Part shown: positions 42,515-51,801 of the stretch, in pieces
Layout of the letters: the number at the start of each line of letters is the position of its first letter
How positions within the stretch are numbered: position 1 is the first letter of the stretch
DNA from: Candidatus Saccharimonadota bacterium
GTDB taxonomy: Bacteria > Patescibacteriota > Saccharimonadia > Saccharimonadales > Saccharimonadaceae
NCBI GenBank assembly: GCA_905372095.1
Contig: CAJPNK010000002.1
Span: forward strand, 1 to 64,000
Length of the DNA: 64,000 bases
Direction: 5' to 3'
Notes under the pieces: model-generated
Database searches by the model: none
What the model saw: only the letters and a program-made list of their open reading frames with translations
What the model was told of the DNA's origin: nothing
Translations under genes and position numbers: made by a program

Positions 42515-44941
42515 ATGGGTAGACAGGGGTTATCGCGCGATCAAGTAGTTATTCGGCGCGAGAAATATGGTGAGAATCGATTGCCTGACCGCGAAAATAA
42601 AAGTATTGTTAGGCTGATCTTAGCGATTATTACCGAACCAATGATTTTCTTGCTACTAGCGGTGGTGGTAGTGTACTTTTTCTTAGGCGATTGGCACGAA
42701 ACAGTTGTTCTGGCGCTGTCGGTAGTCGGCGTGGTGACTCTAGAATTGTATCAAGATTCTAAAACTGAGCGGGCGTTAGAAGCGCTGCGATCGTTATCTG
42801 CGCCGCAATGCCAGGTGGTGCGCGCTGGCGAATATGTTACCATTCCTAGCGTAGAGGTGGTAGTTGGCGATATTTTGGTTGTCGGCGAAGGTAGCCGAGT
42901 GGCTGCTGATGGTAAGCTCATTGAATCGTCAAACGTCGCTGCTAACGAAAGTATTTTGACTGGCGAATCACTGCCAGTTGAAAAGACTGCTGGGGGTCAA
43001 GTATTCTCTGGTACGGTAATAACATCTGGACACGGACTCGTCGAAGTAACCGCTGTCGGCGAACAAACCGAAATGGGGCGCATTGGCGTGTCGCTGTACG
43101 AAATTAAACCAGAAAAGACATTATTGCAAAAGGAAATTGGCCGAGTCGTGCGCTATATAGCGGTGGCGGCAGTGCTCTTGGCAATGTTATTGACGTTGCT
43201 GTTTTGGTTGTTACGCGGCGACTTTCTGCATGGATTTTTGGCGGGACTGACGTTGTCGATTGCGATTTTACCCGAGGAATTTCCGGTGGTCTTGTCGGTG
43301 TTTATGGCGCTGGGAGCTTGGCGCTTGGCCAAGAGCAACGTGCTAGCACGCAAGAATCAGACTATCGAGACGCTTGGCGGCGCAACGGTGCTTTGCACGG
43401 ACAAAACTGGGACGCTGACCGAGAATCGTATGGCTATAACTCAAGTTATCGGCCTTGACGGTAGAGACGTCGATGGCGCTGGGCGCAGCGAAATTGTCGC
43501 ATATGGTATCTTGGCTTCGCAAAAAAATCCATCCGATCCGATGGAAGAGGCATTCTTGGCGGCGACCGATGATCTGCCGGCGATTTATGATGGCATGGAT
43601 ATCGTCAAAGAATATCCGCTAGATAGCCAGTCGTTTTCGGTAGCGCAAATTTGGGGGCGCGGTGGTAAGCCTGAAATTATAGCGTTGAAAGGCGCTCCGG
43701 AGGAGGTTTTTCGACTATGCCGCTTACCCAACGATAAGCAGAAACGATTGCAAGAGATTGCCGACGATGCAGCCGATGACGGTTTGCGCGTATTAGCAAT
43801 CGCCAAGGCGGTAGCGGAAAACATCGAACTCTCTCGCGCTGGCTATCAATACGAGCTGCTGGGTTTGGTGGGGCTGTCTGATCCGATTCGTACCGAGGCT
43901 AAGGATGCTGTCGCCTTGGCACACCGAGCTGGCATCAAAGTGATTATGTTAACTGGCGATCACGCCGAGACGGCGCGGCGTATCGGCCGCGAGATTGGTT
44001 TGAATACTGAGCAGGTGGTAACCGGTCAAGAATTTTTGTCGATGAACGAAAAACAGCAGCGCGAGCTTGTTAAAACTACAGAAATCTATAGCCGCGTCGC
44101 GCCAAATGTTAAGCTGGCGATTATTTCCGCTCTTAAGCAAAACGGCGAAGTGGTAGCGATGACTGGCGACGGTGTTAATGACGGCCCGGCCCTCAAGAGT
44201 GCGCATATCGGTATCGCCATGGGCCAGCGCGGTACCGACGTTGCTCGCGAGGCGTCGTCGATCGTGTTGCTGGATGATAACTTCGCCTCAATTGTTCAAG
44301 GTGTGCGTATCGGCCGAAGGATTTTTGCTAACTTGCAAAAAGCGGTGATGTATATCATGATTGTGCACATCCCGATTGCTGCGTTGTCAATTGCGCCGGT
44401 ATTGCTTGGTTGGGAATTGATTTTACTGCCAATTCATATCGTATTTTTTGAATTTATTATTGATCCTGCTTGTACGTTAGTATTTGAAGGCGAGCCAGAG
44501 GATGAAGACACGATGCGCCGGCCGCCGCGGCGAATTTCACAACCATTATTTAGCCGAGCGGTAGTGCTAGAAAGTTTAGCAATTGGCGGGTTGCTGGCGC
44601 TGATGGCCGTTCTAATTCATGGCGGAATGCTGGGCAGCGGTGCTTCTAGCGATCAAGCGCGAGCGGTAACTTACTTAACGATAATTCTAGCTAATATTGG
44701 TATGATTTTGGCGCTATCCGGCCGCAAAATCATTCGCTTGGCTGTTAAACAGCGTGGCAAGAATGCCTTGGCTATTGTGGTGGTCGCAGCTTCTGTCGCC
44801 TTGGCGGCAGTCTATAGTCTGCCATTTCTGCGCAATTTATTCAAAATCGCGCCGTTGTCGCCAGCTGAATTCGGCTTAGCGGCAACCGTGGCGATTATTG
44901 CGTCGCTGCTGGCGGCAATTGTGCGCAAACTATGGAAATAA
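42515..44941 (+). CDS. P-type cation-transporting ATPase (P2-like)
   Basis: 808 aa. Actuator motif LTGES, phosphorylation site CTDKTGTLTEN, nucleotide-domain KGAPEEVF, MLTGDH and hinge TGDGVNDGPALKSAHIGIAMG; about ten membrane segments. The M4 ion-site motif is LPEEFPVVL instead of the IPEGLP of Ca2+ pumps such as SERCA, so Ca2+ is uncertain and other divalent cations such as Mn2+ are possible. Monocistronic. Confidence 0.93.
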   Translation: MGRQGLSRDQVVIRREKYGENRLPDRENKSIVRLILAIITEPMIFLLLAVVVVYFFLGDWHETVVLALSVVGVVTLELYQDSKTERALEALRSLSAPQCQVVRAGEYVTIPSVEVVVGDILVVGEGSRVAADGKLIESSNVAANESILTGESLPVEKTAGGQVFSGTVITSGHGLVEVTAVGEQTEMGRIGVSLYEIKPEKTLLQKEIGRVVRYIAVAAVLLAMLLTLLFWLLRGDFLHGFLAGLTLSIAILPEEFPVVLSVFMALGAWRLAKSNVLARKNQTIETLGGATVLCTDKTGTLTENRMAITQVIGLDGRDVDGAGRSEIVAYGILASQKNPSDPMEEAFLAATDDLPAIYDGMDIVKEYPLDSQSFSVAQIWGRGGKPEIIALKGAPEEVFRLCRLPNDKQKRLQEIADDAADDGLRVLAIAKAVAENIELSRAGYQYELLGLVGLSDPIRTEAKDAVALAHRAGIKVIMLTGDHAETARRIGREIGLNTEQVVTGQEFLSMNEKQQRELVKTTEIYSRVAPNVKLAIISALKQNGEVVAMTGDGVNDGPALKSAHIGIAMGQRGTDVAREASSIVLLDDNFASIVQGVRIGRRIFANLQKAVMYIMIVHIPIAALSIAPVLLGWELILLPIHIVFFEFIIDPACTLVFEGEPEDEDTMRRPPRRISQPLFSRAVVLESLAIGGLLALMAVLIHGGMLGSGASSDQARAVTYLTIILANIGMILALSGRKIIRLAVKQRGKNALAIVVVAASVALAAVYSLPFLRNLFKIAPLSPAEFGLAATVAIIASLLAAIVRKLWK

Positions 44942-44955
44942 TCGAGATTTTATGC

Positions 44956-44961
44956 TATAAT
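44956..44961 (+). promoter_or_regulatory. Extended -10 of the FKBP-trxB unit
   Basis: TGC-TATAAT; leader of about 20 nt with GAGAGGGG before ATG 44989, so this one is not leaderless. Confidence 0.6.
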
Positions 44962-44988
44962 GAAAGGATAAACTAGAGAGGGGAAATA

Positions 44989-45678
44989 ATGGCAACGTCA
45001 AAGAAGCAACGTGCTGGCATTTTGATTATTGTGGTCGCGACCGTTCTAGGTACGCTAGGATCATTCGCAGTGATGATTTTATCAATGCAGTCAAACAAGC
45101 AAGCTCAGGCGGACTACCAAAAAGTTCTAAGCGAGTATAAAAAAGAGCAAACTGCTTACGAACAAAAAAAACAAGCGCAAGCCGACGAGCTATCAGCTAA
45201 ATATTATGAGACGTTCAAACAGTATTCTAGCCAAGTTGCAAAGTTCGAAATCGATAGTGTCAAATCGCTAGTAACCGAAGATCTAACAGAGGGCGATGGC
45301 GCATTGGTAGACGATAAAACTAATTTTGCGGCTTATTATATTGGCTGGGATGCAAATGGTGATATCTTTGATCAGAGCATTGATAACAATAAGCTGAAAA
45401 CACCATTGCCAGTAAGCGGGTTGAGTACGGCTGGTATAATTAACGGCTGGAAAGAAGGCTTGAAAGGAATGAAAGTCGGTGGCGTGCGGCTGCTGTCTAT
45501 TCCGGCGGACAAAGCTTACGGTGAGGCTGGCAGCAAAGACTCTAAAGGCAAGCAAATTATCGCGCCGAACATGCCATTGAAATTCGTCGTTATGGCGATT
45601 CCAGCGCCAGAAACTATCACTCCGCCAGATATGACGAAGCTGATGAACGCATACCAAGAAGCTCAACGAGCGCAGTAA
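44989..45678 (+). CDS. Membrane-anchored FKBP-type peptidyl-prolyl isomerase
   Basis: 229 aa. N-terminal membrane segment (about 8-30), a coiled-coil Lys/Gln/Ala stretch (35-65), then an FKBP domain from about residue 95: YYIGWDANGDIFDQS, IINGWKEGLKGMKVGGVRLLSIPADKAYGE, and a final strand LKFVVMAI. Some active-site aromatics differ. Likely folds exported proteins. 18 nt before trxB. Confidence 0.9.
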   Translation: MATSKKQRAGILIIVVATVLGTLGSFAVMILSMQSNKQAQADYQKVLSEYKKEQTAYEQKKQAQADELSAKYYETFKQYSSQVAKFEIDSVKSLVTEDLTEGDGALVDDKTNFAAYYIGWDANGDIFDQSIDNNKLKTPLPVSGLSTAGIINGWKEGLKGMKVGGVRLLSIPADKAYGEAGSKDSKGKQIIAPNMPLKFVVMAIPAPETITPPDMTKLMNAYQEAQRAQ

Positions 45679-45696
45679 GACGAGGAGGAAATCTGC

Positions 45697-46629
45697 ATGG
45701 AAGATATAAAACCTGTGGTGATGATTGGCGCTGGCCCGAGTGCACTAGCGGCAGCGATTTATACTACGCGCGAAGGTATTGCTACGACTCTTTACGAGAA
45801 GGGTGTTGTTGGCGGTCTAGCGGCAATTACCGATAAAATCGACAACTATCCTGGTTTTCCCGATGGCGTCCCAGGGATGGAATTAGCAGATAATTTGCGC
45901 AAGCAAGCTGAACGCTTTGGCGCCAAGATTGATTACGGCGACGTTTCGGCGCTGCGCCATCAGGATGGAGTTAATATTTTGACAGTTGACGGTCAAGAGG
46001 TTAAAGCTCGCGCTGTACTGATTGCTACAGGCAGCGGTTATAAGAAACTTGGCATTCCTGGCGAGGCAGAATTTTATGGCCGCGGCGTGCATTATTGTGC
46101 GACTTGCGATGGTGCTTTTTATAAAGGCAAGAGACTGGTCGTCGTCGGCGGTGGCAACTCGGGTGTGCAGGAAGCGATGTTTTTGACGCGTTTTGCCGAG
46201 CATATTGATTTGCTGGTGCGAAGTTCCGTAAAGGCCAGCAAGACTCTACAGGACGATTTGCAGAAATACATTGATAATGGCAAAATTACCGTACATTTGC
46301 AAACAGTAGCGCAAGAAATCGTCGGCGAGGACGGCGCGGTGGCGGCGGTGCGGGCGCTCGAAAACGGCGCAGAAACGACTTTCGAGGCTGACGGCGTGTT
46401 TGTTTTCATCGGCTTGAAGCCGAATACGCAGTTTTTGGCGGATAGCGGCGTTGAGCTTGACGAGTACGGCTTCATCAAAACCGACGACCGTTTGGCGACG
46501 GCTTTGCCGGGCGTATTTGCTAGCGGCGATGTCCGCAGCGGCGCTACCATGCAGGTGGCTAGTGCTGTCGGCGAGGGGGCGACGGCGGCGCTGAGTATCC
46601 GCGAGTATTTAGAGGGCGTGAAGGCGTAA
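45697..46629 (+). CDS. trxB: Thioredoxin reductase
   Basis: 310 aa flavoprotein reducing thioredoxin with NADPH. FAD-binding GAGPSALAAAIYTTREG, ATGSGYKKLGIPGE, redox pair CATC in HYCATCDGAFY, NADPH-binding VVGGGNSGVQEA and the C-terminal ASGDVRSGATMQVASAVGEGATAAL. GAGGAGG 7-8 nt before the ATG. Second gene after the FKBP gene. Confidence 0.96.
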   Translation: MEDIKPVVMIGAGPSALAAAIYTTREGIATTLYEKGVVGGLAAITDKIDNYPGFPDGVPGMELADNLRKQAERFGAKIDYGDVSALRHQDGVNILTVDGQEVKARAVLIATGSGYKKLGIPGEAEFYGRGVHYCATCDGAFYKGKRLVVVGGGNSGVQEAMFLTRFAEHIDLLVRSSVKASKTLQDDLQKYIDNGKITVHLQTVAQEIVGEDGAVAAVRALENGAETTFEADGVFVFIGLKPNTQFLADSGVELDEYGFIKTDDRLATALPGVFASGDVRSGATMQVASAVGEGATAALSIREYLEGVKA

Positions 46630-46658
46630 TAGCTTCGACACTGGATGTCGGTGCTATT
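46628..46658. terminator. Hairpin between convergent trxB and PLD genes
   Basis: AATAGC..CGACA and TGTCG..GCTATT form a stem overlapping both stop regions. T-runs are weak, so termination is only suggested. Confidence 0.4.
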
Positions 46659-47658
46659 CGACGTATTTCTTGCGGAAAGCTTCGAGTTGTTTAATGATGG
46701 CTGGGTCGCTGGTCTCGAGAGCGATTTCGCGCGTACCCATGATGCCAGAGCCGCGCATGAAATTGTGCGACCCTGATAATGCTATTTTCGAGCCACCAGA
46801 CATCGTGAAAACAATGAATTTGGCGTGCAGATATTGCGGGTGCTGGTATAGGGTTTGTTGTCGGCTGGTTAAGGTGCCGAGTTTGATGAGAAGTTTATTG
46901 ATCGGCGAGGCGGTACGCCAATTATTGAAATACAATTTGGCATTTTTGCGCTTGAGAATGCGGTTGAGTTTGCCAGTCGGGCAGTACTGCGATACTAGTA
47001 CGATATTTTCAGCTTGTTCAGCTAGGTCGCAGGCGCGCTTGTAAATGAGAGAATTAGTTGGCAAGCCCTGATCAACCAGGACAGTCGAGTGTTCGTCGAG
47101 ACCAAACATTGAATTGCGAATCGAACCGCCGCGCTTGTCGGCGCGAGCGATAAGGTATTGCTCGTTAGATAGTTTATCGGCTAATACTTTATTATCAAAT
47201 CGGAACATGTAATCAACGTTAGCTAGGCTCTCGTGGTCCATATTGACACCGCCGCAAGCGTAGACTATGTCGTCAACAATCGACCACTTGCTATGAGTGC
47301 GGCCAGTCATTAGCATATTGGCCTTTTGACCGAGCCAGCGAAAAGCCACGCCTGCTCTTTTTAGCCGCCGTTCTAATTTCATGGCGTGAACGGCGCGCGA
47401 TGGCTGGCGGCGCGGCGAACGCAGAATGAATTCCTTCGGTTCGAGATAAGTGAATGAATCGGCGCAAACCGAGGCTGGTACGCCGCGTTCAGCCGCCGCG
47501 CGCTCGACGGCAGCGATTACGGCTTCGGTGTGTTTGTCATCGGCGCGAAAGGTGGTTGCCACCATATTGACGCGCTGCTTGGCATTGTCAATTTTAACTG
47601 CTAAATCCGACATATAGTCTTCTGCTGTCAATAGCGTCGGACTCTTTTTCTTACTCAT
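46654..47658 (-). CDS. Phospholipase D-superfamily protein (cardiolipin synthase-like)
   Basis: 334 aa from ATG 47658. Two HKD-type motifs: THSKWSIVDD (H-x-K-x4-D) and YLHAKFIVFT followed by GSHNFMRGSG. No membrane segments, unlike classic cardiolipin synthases, so phosphatidyl transfer or a nuclease-like role are both possible. The start avoids a hydrophobic false extension; TATACT lies 9 nt upstream. Confidence 0.82.
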   Translation of the reverse strand: MSKKKSPTLLTAEDYMSDLAVKIDNAKQRVNMVATTFRADDKHTEAVIAAVERAAAERGVPASVCADSFTYLEPKEFILRSPRRQPSRAVHAMKLERRLKRAGVAFRWLGQKANMLMTGRTHSKWSIVDDIVYACGGVNMDHESLANVDYMFRFDNKVLADKLSNEQYLIARADKRGGSIRNSMFGLDEHSTVLVDQGLPTNSLIYKRACDLAEQAENIVLVSQYCPTGKLNRILKRKNAKLYFNNWRTASPINKLLIKLGTLTSRQQTLYQHPQYLHAKFIVFTMSGGSKIALSGSHNFMRGSGIMGTREIALETSDPAIIKQLEAFRKKYVE

Positions 47659-47730
47659 ATCTCTATTAGTATACTCTATAGCGTAAAAAATTGGTACTAT
47701 ATAGGTAGTAACTGTAAGCAAAGGAGCAAT

Positions 47731-48255
47731 ATGGCAGATTTTAATAAAGTTCTTGACCCGGGAGACGTTGATGGCGGACTAGTCAATACGGTAGTAGAAA
47801 TCCCCGAAGGGTCGCGCCTGAAAGTCGAATGGGATCGGCAGCGGGCGGTCTTCATGCTGGACCGCGTCGAGCCAAAAATCTTTGCTAAGCCGTGTAATTA
47901 CGGCTTTATTCCGCAGACGCTTGACGAGGATGGGGACGAGTTGGATACGCTGATTATTTGCCCAGAGCCGCTGGCTACCGGCGTGTGGCTAGAGGCGCGT
48001 ATTATTGGCGTGCTGCGCTTCGAAGATGACGGCGAAGTCGATGACAAAGTAGTCGTGGTGCCAGCTGATAATCGCGACGACGATCGTATTAACTCGCTCG
48101 ACGACATTCCGCAGCTGGTTAAGCAGCTTGAACATCACTTCACTCATTACAAAGACCTCAAGAAGCCAGGCAGTACTATCGTCAAGGGCTGGGGCGATGT
48201 CGAGGAAGCCAAGACGATTGTCAAACAATGCATTGACCGCTATAATAATCAGTAA
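47731..48255 (+). CDS. ppa: Inorganic pyrophosphatase (family I)
   Basis: 174 aa soluble Mg2+ enzyme that hydrolyses pyrophosphate. EIPEGSRLKVEWD, KPCNYGFIPQTLDEDGDELDTLI (metal Asp cluster D-G-D-x-L-D) and DDGEVDDKVVVVPADN are diagnostic. AAAGGAG 5 nt before ATG. Followed 21 nt later by a membrane protein gene. Confidence 0.96.
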   Translation: MADFNKVLDPGDVDGGLVNTVVEIPEGSRLKVEWDRQRAVFMLDRVEPKIFAKPCNYGFIPQTLDEDGDELDTLIICPEPLATGVWLEARIIGVLRFEDDGEVDDKVVVVPADNRDDDRINSLDDIPQLVKQLEHHFTHYKDLKKPGSTIVKGWGDVEEAKTIVKQCIDRYNNQ

Positions 48256-48276
48256 TAAACTTAAATGGAGTAAATT

Positions 48277-48894
48277 ATGGATTATTATGATTATTCAACT
48301 TCGACTTATGCGGCTAGCAGCGATGTCGGTGCGGTTGCAGTTGTAATTTGGCTGTTTGTCATCTTAATTGTAATGGCAGTTTCCATACTAATGATTATCG
48401 CCATGTGGCGAATCTTTACCAAGGCTGGCAAGCCAGGCTGGGCGTCATTAGTGCCAATATACAACATGGTAGTAATGATGCAGATTGTCGGCCGGCCAGA
48501 GTGGCAAGTCGTACTGATGTTCTTGCCGTTTGCCCATATATACATTTCGATCGTGTTGCCGCTAGATTTAGCAAAATCGTTCGGCAAAACGACTGGTTTT
48601 GGTGTTTTGATGATCTTCTTCCCGGCGATCATGAACCCGATTTTGGCGTTTGGTTCAAGCCGCTATGTTGGCCCGGTTGTGCAGCAGCAACCTATCTACG
48701 GCCAGCCGCCGCAGCCTGGGTATTACGCACCGCAGCCAGCTTACGGACAACCTCAGCAGCCGGTAGCCTATGCTCAACAACCGCAGCCATACGCTCAACC
48801 GCAACAACCAGCTGCAACGTTTGTCCAACCGCAGCAACCGCCGGTAGCTGAAGGCGGACAGCCGCAGCCGCCTCAGCAGCCGCCGCAGGCATAA
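48277..48894 (+). CDS. DUF5684-type membrane protein with PQ-rich repeat tail
   Basis: 205 aa. Three to four membrane segments in residues 20-125 with FTKAGKPGWASLVPIYNM and a later ILAFGSSRYVGP, the pattern of DUF5684 proteins (often near signal peptidases). Residues 128-205 are tandem Pro/Gln/Tyr-rich units such as YGQPPQPGYY and AYGQPQQP, probably disordered and surface-exposed. Function unknown. Confidence 0.78.
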   Translation: MDYYDYSTSTYAASSDVGAVAVVIWLFVILIVMAVSILMIIAMWRIFTKAGKPGWASLVPIYNMVVMMQIVGRPEWQVVLMFLPFAHIYISIVLPLDLAKSFGKTTGFGVLMIFFPAIMNPILAFGSSRYVGPVVQQQPIYGQPPQPGYYAPQPAYGQPQQPVAYAQQPQPYAQPQQPAATFVQPQQPPVAEGGQPQPPQQPPQA

Positions 48895-48922
48895 ATAGTA
48901 AACTTTTAGTTGCAAAACCTAG

Positions 48923-48957
48923 CGAAATAGCCAGAATTTGTCTGGCTATTTTCGTTT
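48923..48957. terminator. Terminator between the DUF5684 and rel genes
   Basis: GAAATAGCCAGA and TCTGGCTATTTTC form a 12-bp stem around ATTTG, followed by GTTTTG; serves convergent genes. Confidence 0.8.
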
Positions 48958-48970
48958 TGGCTGCTGGCTG

Positions 48971-50497
48971 CTATTTTTTGTTGCGGCGAAACGGTGCTGT
49001 GCGCTGCAATAGGCTGCCAGCGCGGCCTAGTAGCGAGGTTTTTTTGAGCTGGGCCTTGAGCTTCATACGGGCGTGTCCAGTGATGACATATTCGTTCCAG
49101 CCGGGCTTTGGGCGAGCGCGCTTGTTGGTTAGAATCTCGACGGTATCGCCGTGCTGCAATTTGTAGCTGAATGGTTCCATCTTGCCGTTTATTAGAAATC
49201 CGCTTGATTTAGCGGCTAAATCAGAGTGCACGCGGTAGGCAAAATCTAACGGGAAAGCGCCGTCTGGCAGGTCGTAAATATCTCCCTTTGGCGAATAAAT
49301 AAAAATCCGGTCACCGAACAAATCGACCTTCAAATTATCAACATCGAAATCTTTACCCTCGCGAATCATCGATGCTGCCGACTGCAAATGCTTAATCCAG
49401 TGTAAATCTGTCGGCAGGCTGGTCATTTTGCCCTTGATATAAGCGTCAGTTAGCTTTTGCTCATTATAATGAAAACTGGCTGCCAGTCCGCGTTCGGCGT
49501 AATCGTGCATCTCGCGGGTGCGGATCTGGAATTCGACCGCTTGGCCGTTTTTAGTAACCACCGTAGTGTGCAGTGATTGGTAGCCGTTGGGCTTAGGCTT
49601 CGAGATATAATCTTTGATTCGCCCAACCATCGGCTCGTACATATTGTGCAGTTCGTTAAGTACCAGATAGCAAGTGTCGATATCGTCAACGATAATTCTC
49701 AGCGCGATCAAATCATAAATATCGTCGATATTGGGGACGCGCTTCATCTTCTTGTACAGGCTGTAGGTACTCTTGACGCGGCCGTCGATTTGATGCTGGA
49801 TTTTCTCGTCGCTGAGGCGCGAATCGACAGCGCGGCGGACGGCATCTAGCTTACGTTGAGATTTCTTTAAGCGGCTATCCTTGAGGGCGACAGTTTGGTT
49901 GTATTCCTCGGGCATTAAATATTTGAAGCTCAACTCCTCGAGCTGTACGCGCAGCCGACCCATATTTAACCGATCGGCTAACGGTGCGAAAACGTCTAGT
50001 GTCTCGCGAGCGATTTTCTTCTGCTTTTCCGGACTTTTGAATTGCAAAGTTTGCATATTATGCAGACGGTCGGCCAGCTTGATGATGATCACTCGCACGT
50101 CTTGGCCGACAGCAATGAGTAATTTTGTCAAATTATCGGTAGTGCTTGGCAAATACGATTCGAGGTTTTTCATGCCGGCGCGGGCTTGGCTAACCTTAGT
50201 GACACCGTCAACCAGAAAAGCGATATCTCGGCCGAATAACTCGGTGATTTCCTCTAACGTAGCATCAGTATCCTCGACCGTGTCGTGCAGTACACCGGCA
50301 ATCACCGAATCAATATCCATGCCCCAGTCGACCAGCATAGCAGCGACTTGCAGCGGGTGAGTGATGTACGGCTCGCCGCTTTTACGCAGTTGCCCGTCGT
50401 GCTTATCGGTAGCATAATGGATTGCTTTTTCTAACAATGCGACCTGCTCTTCACTGTAATGGCTTCTAGCCAGATTAACCAGCTCGACCTCGTTCAT
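48971..50497 (-). CDS. Bifunctional (p)ppGpp synthetase/hydrolase, RelA/SpoT family, short form
   Basis: 508 aa. N-terminal HD hydrolase (YITHPLQVAAMLVDWG, GVLHDTVEDTDA), synthetase domain (YDLIALRIIVDD, KPKPNGYQSLHTTV) and TGS domain (IFIYSPKGDIYDLPDGAFPLDFAY). The C-terminal zinc-finger and ACT domains of full-length Rel (about 730 aa) are missing; the protein ends shortly after TGS with a basic tail. TGC-TATAAT 6 nt before the ATG. Confidence 0.93.
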   Translation of the reverse strand: MNEVELVNLARSHYSEEQVALLEKAIHYATDKHDGQLRKSGEPYITHPLQVAAMLVDWGMDIDSVIAGVLHDTVEDTDATLEEITELFGRDIAFLVDGVTKVSQARAGMKNLESYLPSTTDNLTKLLIAVGQDVRVIIIKLADRLHNMQTLQFKSPEKQKKIARETLDVFAPLADRLNMGRLRVQLEELSFKYLMPEEYNQTVALKDSRLKKSQRKLDAVRRAVDSRLSDEKIQHQIDGRVKSTYSLYKKMKRVPNIDDIYDLIALRIIVDDIDTCYLVLNELHNMYEPMVGRIKDYISKPKPNGYQSLHTTVVTKNGQAVEFQIRTREMHDYAERGLAASFHYNEQKLTDAYIKGKMTSLPTDLHWIKHLQSAASMIREGKDFDVDNLKVDLFGDRIFIYSPKGDIYDLPDGAFPLDFAYRVHSDLAAKSSGFLINGKMEPFSYKLQHGDTVEILTNKRARPKPGWNEYVITGHARMKLKAQLKKTSLLGRAGSLLQRTAPFRRNKK

Positions 50498-50503
50498 AGC
50501 CTT

Positions 50504-50509
50504 ATTATA
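50504..50509 (-). promoter_or_regulatory. Leaderless extended -10 of rel
   Basis: TGC-TATAAT on the minus strand, 6 nt before ATG 50497. Confidence 0.7.
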
Positions 50510-50577
50510 GCAAATTTGCCAAAGCTATTGCGCTTTTGCTAAAATATTAGCAAAGATGGCTTAATCAAGGAGTGGGC

Positions 50578-51262
50578 ATGGTGAAAATAAAAGTAGCGAT
50601 TAACGGTTTTTGCCGGGTTGGCCGCAGTGTTTTCAAAATTGCGCAGAGCCGTTCAGATATCGAAATAGCGGCTATTCGGACGCATCTGAGCGCCGAGCAG
50701 TGCGCTTATCTGCTGAAGCACGACTCGATTTATGGCCATTATGCCAAGGCGATTGGCACTGGCGACGCGTCGCTATATGTCGGCGACCGGATCATTCCTA
50801 TATCATTTTGCTAGTTCGCTATTAAAGACTGAGCGTATGGGCGACAGCGACTTGGTGGCGATGGCGGCTGATTACGGCCAGCGATTGCAGGCAGTTTTGC
50901 CAAATGTTGCGAGCGCGGTAAGCGGGCTTGCAATTAGCAGCCGCCAGTACGGTAACGTTGGTCTATCAACGGTTTCGCTACTGCTGCGCGAATCAATCGC
51001 GGCCAAGAAAATAAACGAGATTTTAACCCATGCTGCCCGCGAACCGCTATATAATGGTATTTTGGCGGTTACCGACAAAGAGTTGGTAGCCGAAGATTTT
51101 CGCGGCAATAGCTACAGCTCGACAGTTGATGCCGGGCTAACTGCCGTTGTCGGCGGGCGGCTGGCGCATGTGTCGGCCTGGTACGACTATGAATGGGCCA
51201 GCGCCAACCGCTTGGTCGAGTTGGCGGCTGAGACTGGACGGTACGCGCGGAATGTGCAGTAA
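50578..51262 (+). pseudogene. Remnant of glyceraldehyde-3-phosphate dehydrogenase
   Basis: The 5' piece (50578-50814, 78 aa) has the GAPDH NAD-binding start VKIKVAINGFCRVGR and LLKHDSIYGHY, then stops. The 3' piece, in the next frame and open to 51262, has the GAPDH C-terminus: KINEILTHAAREPLYNGIL, DFRGNSYSSTVDAG, WYDYEWASANRLVEL. The middle third with the catalytic SCTTN Cys and its surroundings is missing. A deletion plus frameshift explains this. AAGGAG precedes the start and a good promoter-like gap separates it from rpiB. Confidence 0.82.
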
Positions 51263-51304
51263 CTTACCTTTACAGTAGAATTTAAAATCCTACTCTAACA
51301 GGGC

Positions 51305-51333
51305 TTGCCAGGGGCGCGTATTATGCTTATACT
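51305..51333 (+). promoter_or_regulatory. Promoter of the sugar-phosphate operon (leaderless rpiB)
   Basis: TTGCCA (51305-51310), 17-nt spacer, TATACT (51328-51333); ATG 51340 after 6 nt. Confidence 0.7.
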
Positions 51334-51339
51334 TGTAGT

Positions 51340-51801
51340 ATGAAGATTTTTCTAGGAGCGGATCATGGTGGGTTTTATCTGAAGGAGAAGATTGAAGCTT
51401 ATCTGACCAAGCGCGGCATCGAGTGGGAGGATGTCGGCGATAAGATACTCGATCCGCAAGACGACTTCCCGCAGTTTGCCCAGATGGCCGTGACCAAGGT
51501 GTTGGGCGAGGACGATTCTACTGATCCGCGGGCGATTCTGGTTTGCACTGGCGGCCAAGGTATGGCGATGGCAGCCAACCGTTTTCGCGGCATCCGGGCG
51601 GCGGTGATTTGGGATAAGTTCGAAGCGCATGAGTGCCGTAATGATAACGACTGTAACGTCCTATGCTTGCCGGCGCGAGTACTGGACGCTCCGGGCGACG
51701 ACTTAGAACTCTGGAAAGAAATTATTGACGAATGGATCGCTACGCCATTTGCCGGTGCGGCGCGGTTTGTTCGCCGCAACGCAGAATTGGATGCTTTCTG
51801 A
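51340..51801 (+). CDS. rpiB: Ribose-5-phosphate isomerase B
   Basis: Interconverts ribose 5-phosphate and ribulose 5-phosphate. 153 aa with MKIFLGADHGGFYLKE, active-site Cys in VCTGGQGMAMAANRFRGIRAA and NDCNVLCLPAR. The stop and the next start overlap as TGATG-type coupling. First gene of an eight-gene operon. Confidence 0.93.
   Translation: MKIFLGADHGGFYLKEKIEAYLTKRGIEWEDVGDKILDPQDDFPQFAQMAVTKVLGEDDSTDPRAILVCTGGQGMAMAANRFRGIRAAVIWDKFEAHECRNDNDCNVLCLPARVLDAPGDDLELWKEIIDEWIATPFAGAARFVRRNAELDAF

Noticed and set aside
48923..48957. Third cassette ending, because it shares AATAGCC/GGCTATTTTC with the cassette ends
   Set aside because: It is a simple 12-bp terminator between convergent host genes, with no second G/C block and no cassette promoter nearby.
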